The notes: generated by a model not told the origin, from the sequence alone. Numbered from the stretch's first letter, positions 15,959 to 25,239 are shown. The stretch is DNA of 64,000 nt from Nostoc sp. ATCC 53789 (GCF_009873495.1 NZ_CP046703.1:1302001-1366000), one strand, 5' to 3'. Translations and numbers: made by a program.

Positions 15959-16647
15959 TGCAGGCAAAAAACCGTCGGCGTAAAAATTTTCCAAAAATCA
16001 AACTAATAAAACGCCAAGAAATGTGGACACTTACGGCTCAGGGGTGGGCGATTGCGATCGCTTTGATTGCTTATTTAATATTTTTCGTTATTACTCATGT
16101 ACACTCATTTCTCGCCGTGACTTCCCCGATCAAATCAGCAGAAGTATTAGTTGTTGAAGGATGGCTACCAGATTATGCCATACAACAAGCTTTAACTGAA
16201 TTTAAAAACGGTTCTTATAATCTAGTAATTACTACAGGAGGATCGATAGAAAAAGGAAATTATCTTAGCGAATACAAAAGCTTTGCAGAAGTATCAGCCG
16301 CTACCTTCGAGAAACTCGGTTTAGAATCGGAGAAGGTAGTAGCTGTTCCGACACCAAACGTAATCAAGGATCGTAGTTATGCCTCTGCTGCTGAATTTGA
16401 TCGCTGGCTATCCGATTCCAATTTAAAGCTAAAATCAATTAATGTTTTTTCTTTGGATGTTCACACCCGTAGAAGTTGGTTCCTATTCAGAAAAATACTT
16501 ACACCTCAAGTCCAAGTTGGTGCGATCGCAGCTAGAACTCATGATTACGATCCAAACAAATGGTGGGTTTCTAGCCAAGGTGTGCGGACAATTCTTGATG
16601 AAGGCATCGCTTATATTTACGCGCGATTTTTGAATTGGAAAGCCTAA
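15958..16647 (+). CDS. YdcF/ElyC-like (DUF218) membrane-anchored protein
   Basis: A 229-residue protein with one membrane helix (about 30-50) and the DUF218 fold after it: EVLVVEGWLPDYAIQQAL, then LVITTGGSIEKGN, EKVVAVPTPNVIKDRSYASAAEF and NVFSLDVHTRRSWFLF. The TGG, the late Asp-x-His-x-RR-S block and the acidic residues are the conserved pocket of YdcF/ElyC/SanA proteins, which are linked to envelope and peptidoglycan lipid-carrier metabolism in E. coli. The start overlaps the DUF2301 stop by one base. A heptamer repeat follows the stop. Confidence 0.82.
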   Translation: MQAKNRRRKNFPKIKLIKRQEMWTLTAQGWAIAIALIAYLIFFVITHVHSFLAVTSPIKSAEVLVVEGWLPDYAIQQALTEFKNGSYNLVITTGGSIEKGNYLSEYKSFAEVSAATFEKLGLESEKVVAVPTPNVIKDRSYASAAEFDRWLSDSNLKLKSINVFSLDVHTRRSWFLFRKILTPQVQVGAIAARTHDYDPNKWWVSSQGVRTILDEGIAYIYARFLNWKA

Positions 16648-16655
16648 AGGTGATA

Positions 16656-16700
16656 ATTCGTAATTCGTAATTCGTAATTTCGAGTTACGAACTACGAATT
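16656..16700. repeat. Heptanucleotide tandem repeat ATTCGTA with inverted part
   Basis: Three ATTCGTA units in tandem, followed after a few bases by the inverse TACGAACTACGAAT. It begins a few bases after the YdcF-like stop. This is a short tandemly repeated repetitive (STRR) sequence of the kind known in heterocystous cyanobacteria. Confidence 0.75.
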
Positions 16701-16761
16701 ATGTTTAGATAAACGTAACTTTGGTAGGTGGTTTTACTATGGAAAATTAGACGACATTATA

Positions 16762-17901
16762 TTATTTTTCCAGGATTTGTAATAATGCTTGTCGATAAAT
16801 TTTTAGACCCTCAGCATTGAGATGGTCGCCATCACTCGTCAAATTCTCTTTAAGAACATTATTCTCATACAATGGTGCTAGCCCTGCTGCTGCAACTGGC
16901 ACTTTTTCTTTTTCAGCGACTTGATTAATCAGAACATTAATTTGTTCAACTTTAGGAAGTGGGGCTGATACAGTTGGATCTAAGCTGGCTGCAACTGTTG
17001 AATAAAAAGCCGGAATCAGAAAAATCTCTTTATTTCCCATTGTTCTAACAAGTGCGATCGCTTCTTGGAGATTTTTGCTAAACAATTCATCACTAATTCC
17101 ATACCAAGCATCATTCCCACCTACGGCAATAATAGCTTTTTCGCATTTAACTTTAGTAGGAATTAAACTTTTCAATTGTTCCAGTAAAGAGATTGTGCTT
17201 AAGCCATTTAACCCAAAATTAAAAGTGCCACTCCCAAGGGTATTACCAAGCCCCGCCGAAATAGAATCGCCAAATAAGCAACCTGAAAACTGTTTATCTT
17301 GGGCGGCGAGTATTTGATATTGCAGTGCAATTTTCCCAAAAGGTGAAGAACTTACATTATCTTTTGGTAGTGCATTAGCAGAATTAGAAGAGGAATTTGC
17401 TAGTCCAACTAGCTTAGAAATTTTTGACACATCAACAACTAGTTGATTACTAGGATATGCTTCTAAAAAGCTGATTAATCCTAGACCTTCTGGTGATTTT
17501 GCTCCGATGATGAGGGCAGAACGTAGGGCTTGTGTACTGGCTTGATCGCGACGAGCGATCGCACCAGAAGCAAAAGATAAAATTTGCTTGCCCATTCCTG
17601 TATTTATCAGCTTATCTAAAGCCACAATATCAAGCGACATTTTCACTTGAAGGGCTTCTTGAAACTTCTCTTTCTCTTTAGCGCTGAGGTAATCTAAGAA
17701 AGATTGCAAATCGCTAGAAGCCTTTTGTTTCTCGCCATAGTTGCGTATATCTGCCACCGGGATTGATTGCTCAAACAACCCGTATCTGACAGTAACTTTC
17801 TCGGCTGCCAAACTAGGCAATAAACCAAGACCACTATGCACCAGTAAAAATATTAAGCACCCAGATAGGCTTATTAAAAGACGATAAAAATATTTCATCA
17901 C
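16762..17901 (-). CDS. Secreted DUF1400 plus SGNH-type hydrolase
   Basis: A 379-residue protein with a signal peptide (residues 1-33, ending LPSLAAE). The first domain, to about 150, matches DUF1400 (VTVRYGLFEQSIPVADIRNYGE, LDKLINTGMGKQILSFASG), common in cyanobacterial exported hydrolases. The second is an SGNH/GDSL lipase-esterase fold: block I FGDSISAG with the nucleophile serine, block III VGGNDAW, and block V SDGDHLN with the catalytic Asp/His. It probably cleaves acyl or acetyl esters in the periplasm or outside the cell. Repeats of AGTCAAG-type heptamers lie just upstream of its start. Confidence 0.88.
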   Translation of the reverse strand: MMKYFYRLLISLSGCLIFLLVHSGLGLLPSLAAEKVTVRYGLFEQSIPVADIRNYGEKQKASSDLQSFLDYLSAKEKEKFQEALQVKMSLDIVALDKLINTGMGKQILSFASGAIARRDQASTQALRSALIIGAKSPEGLGLISFLEAYPSNQLVVDVSKISKLVGLANSSSNSANALPKDNVSSSPFGKIALQYQILAAQDKQFSGCLFGDSISAGLGNTLGSGTFNFGLNGLSTISLLEQLKSLIPTKVKCEKAIIAVGGNDAWYGISDELFSKNLQEAIALVRTMGNKEIFLIPAFYSTVAASLDPTVSAPLPKVEQINVLINQVAEKEKVPVAAAGLAPLYENNVLKENLTSDGDHLNAEGLKIYRQALLQILEK

Positions 17902-18063
17902 AGAAGATCAGAAGATAGATAGTCAATAGTTAATAGTCAAGAGTCAAGAGTCAAAAGTCAAGGGGTTAGTCATTTGTCATTAATTCTTCCCCTGCTCCCT
18001 CATCCCCCTCAACAGCCAAGCCCAATTTGGGAATACTCAATCCAGTGGCATGAGGACAGAACG

Positions 18064-19179
18064 GTGGTGGAAGAAGGCGCATATTGGATAGCTTGGGCGC
18101 AAATTTCGGGAATTGGCCCGGTATTATTGCGACGGCTGCAACAGCATTTTGGCACGCTGGCAACAGCTTGGAACGCTACCAAGGTAGAGTTAGGAGAAGT
18201 GGAGGGTTTTGGTTTTCAGACACTAGAAAAAGTAGTACAACAGCGATCGCGTTTGCACCCAGAACAACTATTCACCAAGCATCAGCAGGAAAATTCCCAT
18301 TTCTGGACACCAGCAGATGCAGATTATCCCCGCTTACTGCTGGAAACTCCCAGTCCACCGCCGATTTTGTACTATCGCGGTGAAGTTGAACTTCAAGAAA
18401 ATCTCGGACAAAAACCGATGGTTGGTATTGTCGGCACACGCCAACCTTCAGAATATGGCATCCGTTGGACTCGCCAAATTAGTACAGCTTTAGCTAAAAA
18501 TGGCTTTACAGTTGTTTCTGGGATGGCAGAGGGAATTGACACAGAAAGCCACAGTGCTGCAATGAAAGCAGGTGGACGCACGATCGCAGTTTTGGGAACT
18601 GGTGTAGATGTGATCTATCCACATAAAAATCGGGATTTGTACAAGCAAATTTTGACGGCTGGTTTAGTTGTGAGTGAGTACCCCACAAAAACCCCACCCG
18701 ATCGCACGCACTTTCCCCGCCGCAACCGGATTATTGCAGGTTTAAGCCGCGCTATCTTGGTAATGGAAGCGCCATTAAAATCTGGTGCGTTAATTACTGC
18801 TACATACGCAAATGAATTTGGCAGAGATGTCTATGCCTTACCTGGAAGAGTGGACGATCATCCATCTCAAGGATGCTTAAAGTTACTGAGTCAGGGAGCT
18901 TCTTTGATTGTCAAGGAATTGGATGAATTGTTAACAATGCTGGGAGCAATACCACAAATTGATGGAGTCGAGGCTTCCACAGCGCCAGAAAAGTTAATGC
19001 CAACTTTATCGCCAGAATTGCAAACGGTAATGGATGCGTTTACAAGTGATGCTTTACCCTTTGATTTTATTGTCCAACAAAGCGGCATGGCTGCTGGCTC
19101 AGTTTCGGGTGCTTTGTTGCAGTTGGAACTTATAGGTTTAGTTTCGCAATTACCAGGGATGCGGTATCAAAAAAGTTAA
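18064..19179 (+). CDS. dprA: DNA-processing protein DprA
   Basis: A protein of about 371 residues from GTG 18064. The family start AYWIAWAQISGIGPVLLRRL follows within ten residues, and GAGGA lies seven bases before the GTG. The frame is open to a TTG at 17974, but that stretch runs through a heptamer repeat and has no family similarity. An N-terminal helix-hairpin-helix region leads to the Rossmann-like DprA core: VGIVGTRQPSEYG, VSGMAEGIDTESHSAAM, AVLGTGVDVIYP, FPRRNRIIAGLSRA and a winged-helix tail (QSGMAAGSVSGALLQLELIGLV). DprA loads RecA onto incoming single-stranded DNA during natural transformation. Confidence 0.93.
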   Translation: MVEEGAYWIAWAQISGIGPVLLRRLQQHFGTLATAWNATKVELGEVEGFGFQTLEKVVQQRSRLHPEQLFTKHQQENSHFWTPADADYPRLLLETPSPPPILYYRGEVELQENLGQKPMVGIVGTRQPSEYGIRWTRQISTALAKNGFTVVSGMAEGIDTESHSAAMKAGGRTIAVLGTGVDVIYPHKNRDLYKQILTAGLVVSEYPTKTPPDRTHFPRRNRIIAGLSRAILVMEAPLKSGALITATYANEFGRDVYALPGRVDDHPSQGCLKLLSQGASLIVKELDELLTMLGAIPQIDGVEASTAPEKLMPTLSPELQTVMDAFTSDALPFDFIVQQSGMAAGSVSGALLQLELIGLVSQLPGMRYQKS

Positions 19180-19578
19180 GAGTTAAAATTTCCTAATTTT
19201 GTCCACACCCAACCTTTAGGCAATTCTATTAATTTAAATTTAACTTCTTCCTCTGTGTCCTCTGTGCCTCTGCGGTTTATAAATCATTTATTTAACCACA
19301 GAGGCGCAGAGAACTATAGAGATAAGTATCATGGTTTCCTGCCGCATCAGCAATGCCGAAGTCTAATGACCAATAACTAATCAATTCATAAGTTCATAAG
19401 AACAATTGTTGCAATGATTTAAACGTTTCTTATACATGGAAGAGTATTTGTTGCAAAGTATTAAGCATTTGCTACAACTGATTATACCTTTGCAAGAAAT
19501 ACTTAAGCGTTTCTTATATATGGAAGAATATTTGTTGCAAACGTTTGAATTTTGACAATTAGTGTTTGAATTTGAGCA
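19180..19578. repeat. Gap with two repeat structures
   Basis: No firm gene. An imperfect inverted repeat around 19250-19322 (CTCTGTGTCCTCTGTGCCTC pairing with GAGGCGCAGAGAAC) belongs to a widespread cyanobacterial repeat; a half-copy lies near 52845. A 34-bp direct repeat starting CGTTTCTTATA occurs at 19424-19457 and 19508-19541 with about two mismatches, 84 bp apart, surrounded by further TTGCAA words. It could be a binding region for the flanking genes. Confidence 0.6.
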
Positions 19579-19791
19579 ATGACTATTTGGTTGATAGTTT
19601 CGGGTATAGCAATCCTATTTGATTTGCAAACAGAAATTGTCACTTCAATTGCGATCGCCAGTCTCTACGGACTATACTTTGTGGTTTTAATTCAGTGCAA
19701 CGCCTGCATACCGCTAGTTCTCCCAGCCCCGTATGTTATCCAACGATACGCCCACCTACTTATCTTTGAGGGTAATACTGAGGATTCATAA
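19579..19791 (+). CDS. Possible small membrane protein
   Basis: A 70-codon frame with two hydrophobic segments (about residues 3-15 and 22-50). It overlaps the 3' end of the convergent PBP-A-like gene by 32 bp and has no recognisable family or strong ribosome site. It could be real or chance. Confidence 0.25.
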   Translation: MTIWLIVSGIAILFDLQTEIVTSIAIASLYGLYFVVLIQCNACIPLVLPAPYVIQRYAHLLIFEGNTEDS

Positions 19792-21376
19792 CTGGAGACT
19801 GATAACCATTTGCCGGTACAGTACTTCCCATCCCATTAGGTACAGGACTGATAACAGGGGGCTGATAACCACTCATAGGTACAGTACCTGTCGTACTGTT
19901 GGGTAAAGCAGGATTCCCAATTTGGGGCTGATAACCATTTGCGGGTATAGTGCTTGTGGTACTGTTGGGTGTAACAGCATTTTGGCTAAACTCTTGGTAG
20001 GCAGCACGAGAAATTGAGCTAATCAGTTTTTCGGCGCGAGGGTCGTTTTCGGGGCGTTGTACCATGACGGTAGCTATATAGCGCTTGCCAGTGGGAACAA
20101 CAATTAAACCTGTATCTGCCAGCATAGTCCCGATATCGCCCGTTTTATGGAATGCTCTTGCGCCTGTTCCCAAACCCGATGGTAGTAGAGTGTCCCTTTG
20201 GGTGCGACGCAAGATATCGAGCATGAGATCGCGTGATGGCATACTGACTAAATTTCCCTGACTCACAATAGCCATCAAATTCGACAATTCTTTGGGACTA
20301 GTAGTATTTGTCCCTTGCAAATCTGGCAAAATATTACGAATTGTTGTGGTTGTCAATCCCCAAGTGCGGAAACGCTGGTTTAACGCCTCCATCCCTCCTA
20401 GCCGAGCAATCAGCATATTTGTCGCCGTGTTATCGCTGATTGTAATCATTTTAGTGACGACTTCCAGGGCATTGTACTTGGTTCCGGCTGGTTTTGACCC
20501 CATATCTCCAGAACCGCCAGCTACCATATCCTGTTGCATGGTCAGCATTTCATCAAGGCGAATTTTCCCCGCATCCACATCCTGGAAAAAGGCAAGTAGA
20601 ATCGGCACTTTAATTGTGCTAGCTGCTGGAAAACTGGTAGAGCCGTTAACATCCACGTAATTACCAGTGTCCAAATCTACCAAGAAAACACCGGGTGCAA
20701 GATTTGGGTAGTTCGCTGCCAAATTTTGCACGGCATTTTTCAAAGAGATAATTTCCTGAGATAGATATAAGCTCGAAGATGCAGTTGGGGGAGCTTGGGT
20801 AGATTGTGGCTGCGATCGCGCCACATTACTATTAGATTGAGGTGTAGAAGTTGTACTAATGCGATTAGCCGGGTCTAATACTGACAACACCGTGCCCACA
20901 ATTGCACCCATTCCAACACCCACTATCAACAAGCGCACAACATACAACATAGTTTTGGCCATTGGCTTTAATCGCGTTTTCCGCGATGAACGCAGGCCTC
21001 TTTTTGGCTTTTCCATCCGCACTGTTTTCACCATTACAGCACCTGGTCGAAAGGGAGGAATTTTCCCCTTTACAGTTGGTATTGGTTTTACTGCCGTTGG
21101 CATGACTAATCCCGATTTTACCCTACGTGTAGCACTAGGGGTTGGGGGGGGAGCAACGCGATTTTTGGAGCGTGCTAGCGCCGCTTCTCGTCCATTGGCA
21201 GCTTGCTGCTGGCTATTAGCTTTAACTTTCTTTTGCGCCACTTTTTGAACTTTTTGTGGACGTTGGCGGCGATTTAGGGGTTGTCGCCGCGAGAAAGCTG
21301 TTAGTTCGTCACTTGACTCTGACACAGTTACTCCTTGTGACCGACTTGACTGTTTTCTTGCAGACTCCTGACCCAA
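19760..21376 (-). CDS. Penicillin-binding-protein-A / class A beta-lactamase-like serine hydrolase
   Basis: A 538-residue protein. A long basic, Pro/Arg/Lys-rich cytoplasmic region is followed by one membrane helix (about 145-167) and a Ser/Thr/Gln-rich linker. The extracytoplasmic domain (about 210-470) has all three serine-hydrolase motifs: STIK (S253, K256), SDN (314-316) and KTG (411-413). This fits cyanobacterial PBP-A, which resembles class A beta-lactamases but acts as a peptidoglycan DD-peptidase. The tail has three imperfect repeats around TVPANGYQP, visible as DNA repeats at 19795-19965. The long basic N-terminus is unusual for a beta-lactamase and argues for an anchored cell-wall enzyme. 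Confidence 0.88.
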   Translation of the reverse strand: MGQESARKQSSRSQGVTVSESSDELTAFSRRQPLNRRQRPQKVQKVAQKKVKANSQQQAANGREAALARSKNRVAPPPTPSATRRVKSGLVMPTAVKPIPTVKGKIPPFRPGAVMVKTVRMEKPKRGLRSSRKTRLKPMAKTMLYVVRLLIVGVGMGAIVGTVLSVLDPANRISTTSTPQSNSNVARSQPQSTQAPPTASSSLYLSQEIISLKNAVQNLAANYPNLAPGVFLVDLDTGNYVDVNGSTSFPAASTIKVPILLAFFQDVDAGKIRLDEMLTMQQDMVAGGSGDMGSKPAGTKYNALEVVTKMITISDNTATNMLIARLGGMEALNQRFRTWGLTTTTIRNILPDLQGTNTTSPKELSNLMAIVSQGNLVSMPSRDLMLDILRRTQRDTLLPSGLGTGARAFHKTGDIGTMLADTGLIVVPTGKRYIATVMVQRPENDPRAEKLISSISRAAYQEFSQNAVTPNSTTSTIPANGYQPQIGNPALPNSTTGTVPMSGYQPPVISPVPNGMGSTVPANGYQSPVMNPQYYPQR

Positions 21377-21498
21377 AACTTAATCTTTAAGCAATATTAA
21401 TACTCAAATTCCACTTTGCCACTAAGTAGCATTTTTGTGTTTAGTTTAAGCCATATTAAATATTTGGGGGGGTGATTGCGTATATATTAAACGAATAA

Positions 21499-22239
21499 TT
21501 ATAAGTTTTCACCATCCCCCTGGTTTTTCAAAGCCCATTCTACCTGCTGCAAAATTCCTCGCAGCATAGCTACTTCCCTAGTTTTCAGGTGAGCGCGATT
21601 ATATAGTTGGCGAAATTTTCCCATGCGACTAGCTGCTGTATGGGGATATACATAACCAATTTTCAGTAATAGTGATTCTAATTGTTGGTAGTATCCCTCT
21701 AAAACATCTAAGGGTGCGAGTTCAGTTTGGGTTATGGTCTGAGTGTCAAATTGTTGGGCAGATTGTGACAATTCATAACAACAGATTGCCACAGCAGTAG
21801 CTAAATTCAAGGCTACATAATCTTGACTAGTGGGAATACCAACAAACCTCTGGGCATAATTTAATTCTTCATTGCTTAATCCCCGGTCTTCCCTGCCAAA
21901 AATCAGCGCTGTGGGCTTTTCTGGTTCCTCTAGTAACCAGGGTAGTGCAGTGCGGGGGTTTTCTAAAGGTGTTTCTAAACTGCGAACGCGACCGGTTGTA
22001 GCGATCGCTCGTACACATCCATGCAATGCTTCTGGTAGGGTTGCCACTAATACGGCAGATTCTATAATTTCCTGAGCGTGAACAGCCATCATCAAAGCTT
22101 CCGTCGAGAGCGGATCGCATTGGGGGTTCACTAATACTAAATTATATAACCCGAAATTTTTCATTACCCTGGCGATCGCCCCGATATTTATCGGCCCAGC
22201 TGGTTCTACCAACACAATTCTTAATCCAGCCAAGCCCAT
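21499..22239 (-). CDS. trmJ: tRNA (cytidine/uridine-2'-O)-methyltransferase, TrmJ-like
   Basis: A 246-residue SPOUT-family protein. It opens RIVLVEPAGPINIGAIARVMKNFG (motif 1, with the Asn and Arg that bind RNA ribose), then has ALIFGREDRGLSNEEL (motif 2) and the knot-forming QDYVALNLATAVAICCYEL (motif 3). A C-terminal helical extension of about 80 residues (GYYQQLESLLLKIGY...) is typical of TrmJ rather than TrmL. TrmJ methylates the 2'-O of residue 32 in the anticodon loop. It is divergent from thrB; the 170-bp gap would hold both promoters. Confidence 0.9.
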   Translation of the reverse strand: MGLAGLRIVLVEPAGPINIGAIARVMKNFGLYNLVLVNPQCDPLSTEALMMAVHAQEIIESAVLVATLPEALHGCVRAIATTGRVRSLETPLENPRTALPWLLEEPEKPTALIFGREDRGLSNEELNYAQRFVGIPTSQDYVALNLATAVAICCYELSQSAQQFDTQTITQTELAPLDVLEGYYQQLESLLLKIGYVYPHTAASRMGKFRQLYNRAHLKTREVAMLRGILQQVEWALKNQGDGENL

Positions 22240-22412
22240 TTTTTGCCTCCTGCAATCGCACCATAAAATATTTTTAGGCTAACTCTCAGCGTTGTAGTTC
22301 TGCTGAAGAGTTTTCTTGAAATCATTTTACCTGTTTGACGCACTCACCCCTAGAAAGGATGGAATTCAACCACTTATATGAGATGCTGATTGATGATTAG
22401 TGAGTTTTACCA

Positions 22413-23327
22413 ATGTCTGTTGTTTCTGCCATCACTGTTACTGTTCCCGCCACAACTGCTAATTTGGGGCCTGGTTTTGATTGCATCGGTGCAGCTTTAA
22501 AGCTGTACAACGAGTTCAAATTTACTCGCCTAGAAGAAGGTGGGCTAATTATTCATGTCACTGGTACGGAAGCTGAACGAGTCCAAACTGATGAAAGCAA
22601 TCTCCTTTACCAAGCGTTTGTCAAATTCTATCAACATATAGAGCAAACGCCGCCAACTGTGAAAATAGAGATTAAGTTAGGTGTCCCACTGGCGAGGGGT
22701 TTGGGTAGTTCGGCGACAGCGATTGTGGGCGGATTAGTTGCTGCAAATCAACTTGAGGGTGCTACTCTTTCTCAGTCGCAGGTGATGGAGTTAGCGATCG
22801 CAATGGAAGGACATCCTGATAATATAGTGCCAGCTTTGCTGGGAGGGTGTCGTCTGGCTGCTACCAGTGGCACAGCTTGGGAAATTTGTGATGTTCCCTG
22901 GCATAAAGATGTTGTACCAGTTGTAGGTATTCCTAATTTTGAACTTTCCACTTCAGAGGCGCGGGGCGTTTTGCCAACTGAGGTGAGTCGCGCTGATGCA
23001 ATTTTCAATACGGCACATTTGGGGTTACTGTTGCGCGGCTTGGAAACTGGTAACGGACAATGGTTAAAAACAGCTTTGCAAGATAAATTGCATCAGCCCT
23101 ATCGCAAAGCTTTGATTCCTGGTTATGATGCTGTCAACATCGCAGCTGTTAGTGCTGGTGCTTATGGTATGGTAATTAGTGGTGCGGGGCCGACACTGTT
23201 AGCTTTGGCGGATAAATTACACTCAAAGGCTGTGGAGGCGGCGATGTTAGCTGCTTGGCAAGAAGAAGGAATTACAGCCGAGGTGCGATCGCTTTCTCTC
23301 GATACCCAAGGCGCAAAAAGCTTTTAA
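22413..23327 (+). CDS. thrB: Homoserine kinase
   Basis: A 304-residue GHMP kinase. The N-terminus VTVPATTANLGPGFDCIGAAL is the ThrB signature, the ATP loop PLARGLGSSATAIVGG falls near residues 92-107, and GAGPTLLAL near the C-terminus is GHMP motif 3. It phosphorylates homoserine in threonine synthesis and is full length for the family. A 14-bp direct repeat (AGCACTTAAAACTC, twice) separates it from the next gene, 43 bp downstream. Confidence 0.95.
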   Translation: MSVVSAITVTVPATTANLGPGFDCIGAALKLYNEFKFTRLEEGGLIIHVTGTEAERVQTDESNLLYQAFVKFYQHIEQTPPTVKIEIKLGVPLARGLGSSATAIVGGLVAANQLEGATLSQSQVMELAIAMEGHPDNIVPALLGGCRLAATSGTAWEICDVPWHKDVVPVVGIPNFELSTSEARGVLPTEVSRADAIFNTAHLGLLLRGLETGNGQWLKTALQDKLHQPYRKALIPGYDAVNIAAVSAGAYGMVISGAGPTLLALADKLHSKAVEAAMLAAWQEEGITAEVRSLSLDTQGAKSF

Positions 23328-23370
23328 GATTTTATTCAGCACTTAAAACTCAGCACTTAAAACTCGATTT

Positions 23371-23880
23371 ATGGAGCAAATTCAGGCTGAAATGGCGGCG
23401 CTTAACTCTCAAATTGAAATTCTTTTAGAAGAACGCGCTGCACTCACTATTAATAATGTCATCTCTAGCGAGAATGATTCACCCCAGGCAATGGTTGAAG
23501 CATATCGCCGTCAAGCCAGGGAAAATGCCCAATTATCAGTTGAACTCCAGGGCATTGATGCTGCGATCGCAGCTTTGGAATTCCAGATCAAACAAAAACA
23601 AGGTAAGTTAGTGCGATCGCAAGTTGCATCAAAACAACTTATCCAACAGCAGGAGTTAGAAGAAGCGAAAGAAGTGGCACAGGTTCATGCTCAACGCATT
23701 AATCAACTGGCTGGGGAATTGGCGGCAGAAGTCCGTTTTCTTAAAGCTTGTGCCAATGAACTGAGTCCAATGTATTGGCAGATTTATTACAAGCCTTTCA
23801 TTACTGGGTTCAAAACAATCTCCGTTCCTTATGTCCGCTCTGATTTAGAAGTGTGGACAATTGTCAACCGGATTGTTTAA
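23371..23880 (+). CDS. Coiled-coil protein of unknown function
   Basis: A 169-residue protein, about 120 residues of which are strongly helical with heptad spacing (MEQIQAEMAALNSQIEILLEE..., then VELQGIDAAIAALEFQIKQKQ). It ends in a conserved-looking non-coil segment with aromatic residues (MYWQIYYKPFITGFKTISVPYVRSDLEVWTIVNRIV). No signal peptide or membrane segment is seen. I do not recognise a named family. It follows thrB by 43 bp on the same strand and may be co-transcribed. Confidence 0.7.
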   Translation: MEQIQAEMAALNSQIEILLEERAALTINNVISSENDSPQAMVEAYRRQARENAQLSVELQGIDAAIAALEFQIKQKQGKLVRSQVASKQLIQQQELEEAKEVAQVHAQRINQLAGELAAEVRFLKACANELSPMYWQIYYKPFITGFKTISVPYVRSDLEVWTIVNRIV

Positions 23881-24148
23881 TTCTGTGAACAACAGCATTA
23901 AGCGAAAACACCTCTAATTTGCATAACCAAATTTCATCAAACTTTTGTGGTTTATACCAATTTAATATGAAGTTGCACATATCTTGATGCCCCTAAATCC
24001 CCCTTAAAAAGAGGGACTTTGATAGATGTTTTTCCGGTTCCCCCCTTTATTAAGCTACCGTGTACACACAAATCATCTGATCCCCCTAAATCCCCCTTAA
24101 AAAGGGGGACTTGAAGAAATTTCCCCCCTTTTTAAGGGCAGGGCTGAT

Positions 24149-24706
24149 TCATTCCACAAGGGCAAGGAGTTTGTCAATATCATGAGATAGAAATCTGTGA
24201 GCAATTGTTATAGAAGCATAACTATTGCGGCGAATGATGTTGAGTGCGATTGCTCTGGTAATGGAAAGATTTGCCGGAGCATTACCCATACGGATTGTGG
24301 AACTATCTTCTTTGAAAACAACATCTTTCACCCAGTGGAGGCGATTTTCGATACCCCAATGACCGCGAATACCGATAGCAAATTCTTTAGCTGTACCGAG
24401 CAGACTGCTAATATAACAGACAATTTCGTGATATTTTTTGCCTTTTCTTGTTCCAACTCTTTCCACTCTAATTAAAGAGTTTATCCCTATCCATTTTGGA
24501 TCAATTCCCTTGATCTCATGGAATACTTCTACAGTACGTGTTGTCAATCTATCTCTAATTTTCTCTGTCTCAACTATACGACTTGTTGGTTTTCTCAGAG
24601 CAGCAATGCGTTGAATATGGCTATGTAGTTTTGGCTGATTATTTTTAACTGCAATGACGTAATCGTTACAACTTTTTATAATCATCTCACAAGTTTTTTT
24701 TGGCAA
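24149..24706 (-). CDS. ISAs1 transposase, C-terminal frame
   Basis: A 185-codon frame carrying the C-terminal half of an ISAs1 transposase: KKTCEMIIKSCNDYVIAVKNNQPKLH, then the catalytic-region block RGHWGIENRLHWVKDVVFKEDSS and the closing RAIALNIIRRN. Its apparent start is a TTG inside the overlap with the other frame and is unlikely to be used independently. Continuity of the family sequence across the A run (DSLHCQ-KKTCEM) shows that the two frames were one gene. Confidence 0.85.
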   Translation of the reverse strand: MPKKTCEMIIKSCNDYVIAVKNNQPKLHSHIQRIAALRKPTSRIVETEKIRDRLTTRTVEVFHEIKGIDPKWIGINSLIRVERVGTRKGKKYHEIVCYISSLLGTAKEFAIGIRGHWGIENRLHWVKDVVFKEDSSTIRMGNAPANLSITRAIALNIIRRNSYASITIAHRFLSHDIDKLLALVE

Positions 24707-25239
24707 TGTAAGGAATCAAAGCTGAAAACCACACCTTGTAGATCCATTGCTGTAATTAAATCTTGTACAACCTGGATTTCGCTTTTATCATGGTTTTCAA
24801 ATTTTTTCATCCCGACGACCAGCCCTCTTTTACAAGCAAATACTGATACTATGCTGACAAAATTTTGCTGAGATGAATTGTAGTCTTTCACCGTCCCCTT
24901 AATACTTTTCCCATCCATAGCACACCATTCTAATTCTTCTATTTCAACATAACTTTTAGCCCAATCATTGAATTTTTCCGCCAGCTTATCAAACTCTACT
25001 CCCATCACTACACGTCGGATAGTTGAATAAGATGGAACTCCATGTTTTTGGATACCAAATTTCTTTATTAATACCCGACTATGCCTATTCACAAAATCTC
25101 CCCACCCACGATATCCCACATATCCATTCATAGTGCCCATTATTACAAACAATAAAACCAACCAAAGTGGATGTCTTCGACCATCTTTTGTCCTAAAGTC
25201 TTCCACTTGCTTTAACTGTTCGATTAGATTCGCACCCAT
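24682..25239 (-). CDS. ISAs1 transposase, N-terminal frame
   Basis: A 185-codon frame from ATG 25239 with the ISAs1 N-terminus: LIEQLKQVEDFRTKDGRRHPLWLVLLFVIMG, then the DDE_Tnp_ISAs1 blocks AMDGKSIKGTVKDYN and FENHDKSEIQVVQDLI, ending VVFSFDSLHCQKKLVR and stop. The frame ends three codons after CAA AAA AAA, where A AAA AAA is a canonical -1 slippery heptamer. A slip would give a 363-residue transposase of normal length. ISAs1 genes are usually a single frame, so a recent one-base loss in the A run is equally possible. Confidence 0.85.
   Translation of the reverse strand: MGANLIEQLKQVEDFRTKDGRRHPLWLVLLFVIMGTMNGYVGYRGWGDFVNRHSRVLIKKFGIQKHGVPSYSTIRRVVMGVEFDKLAEKFNDWAKSYVEIEELEWCAMDGKSIKGTVKDYNSSQQNFVSIVSVFACKRGLVVGMKKFENHDKSEIQVVQDLITAMDLQGVVFSFDSLHCQKKLVR

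Noticed and set aside
17974..18063. A 30-codon N-terminal extension of DprA from TTG 17974.
   Set aside because: It starts in a TCATTTG heptamer repeat and lacks family similarity; GTG 18064 has GAGGA in place.
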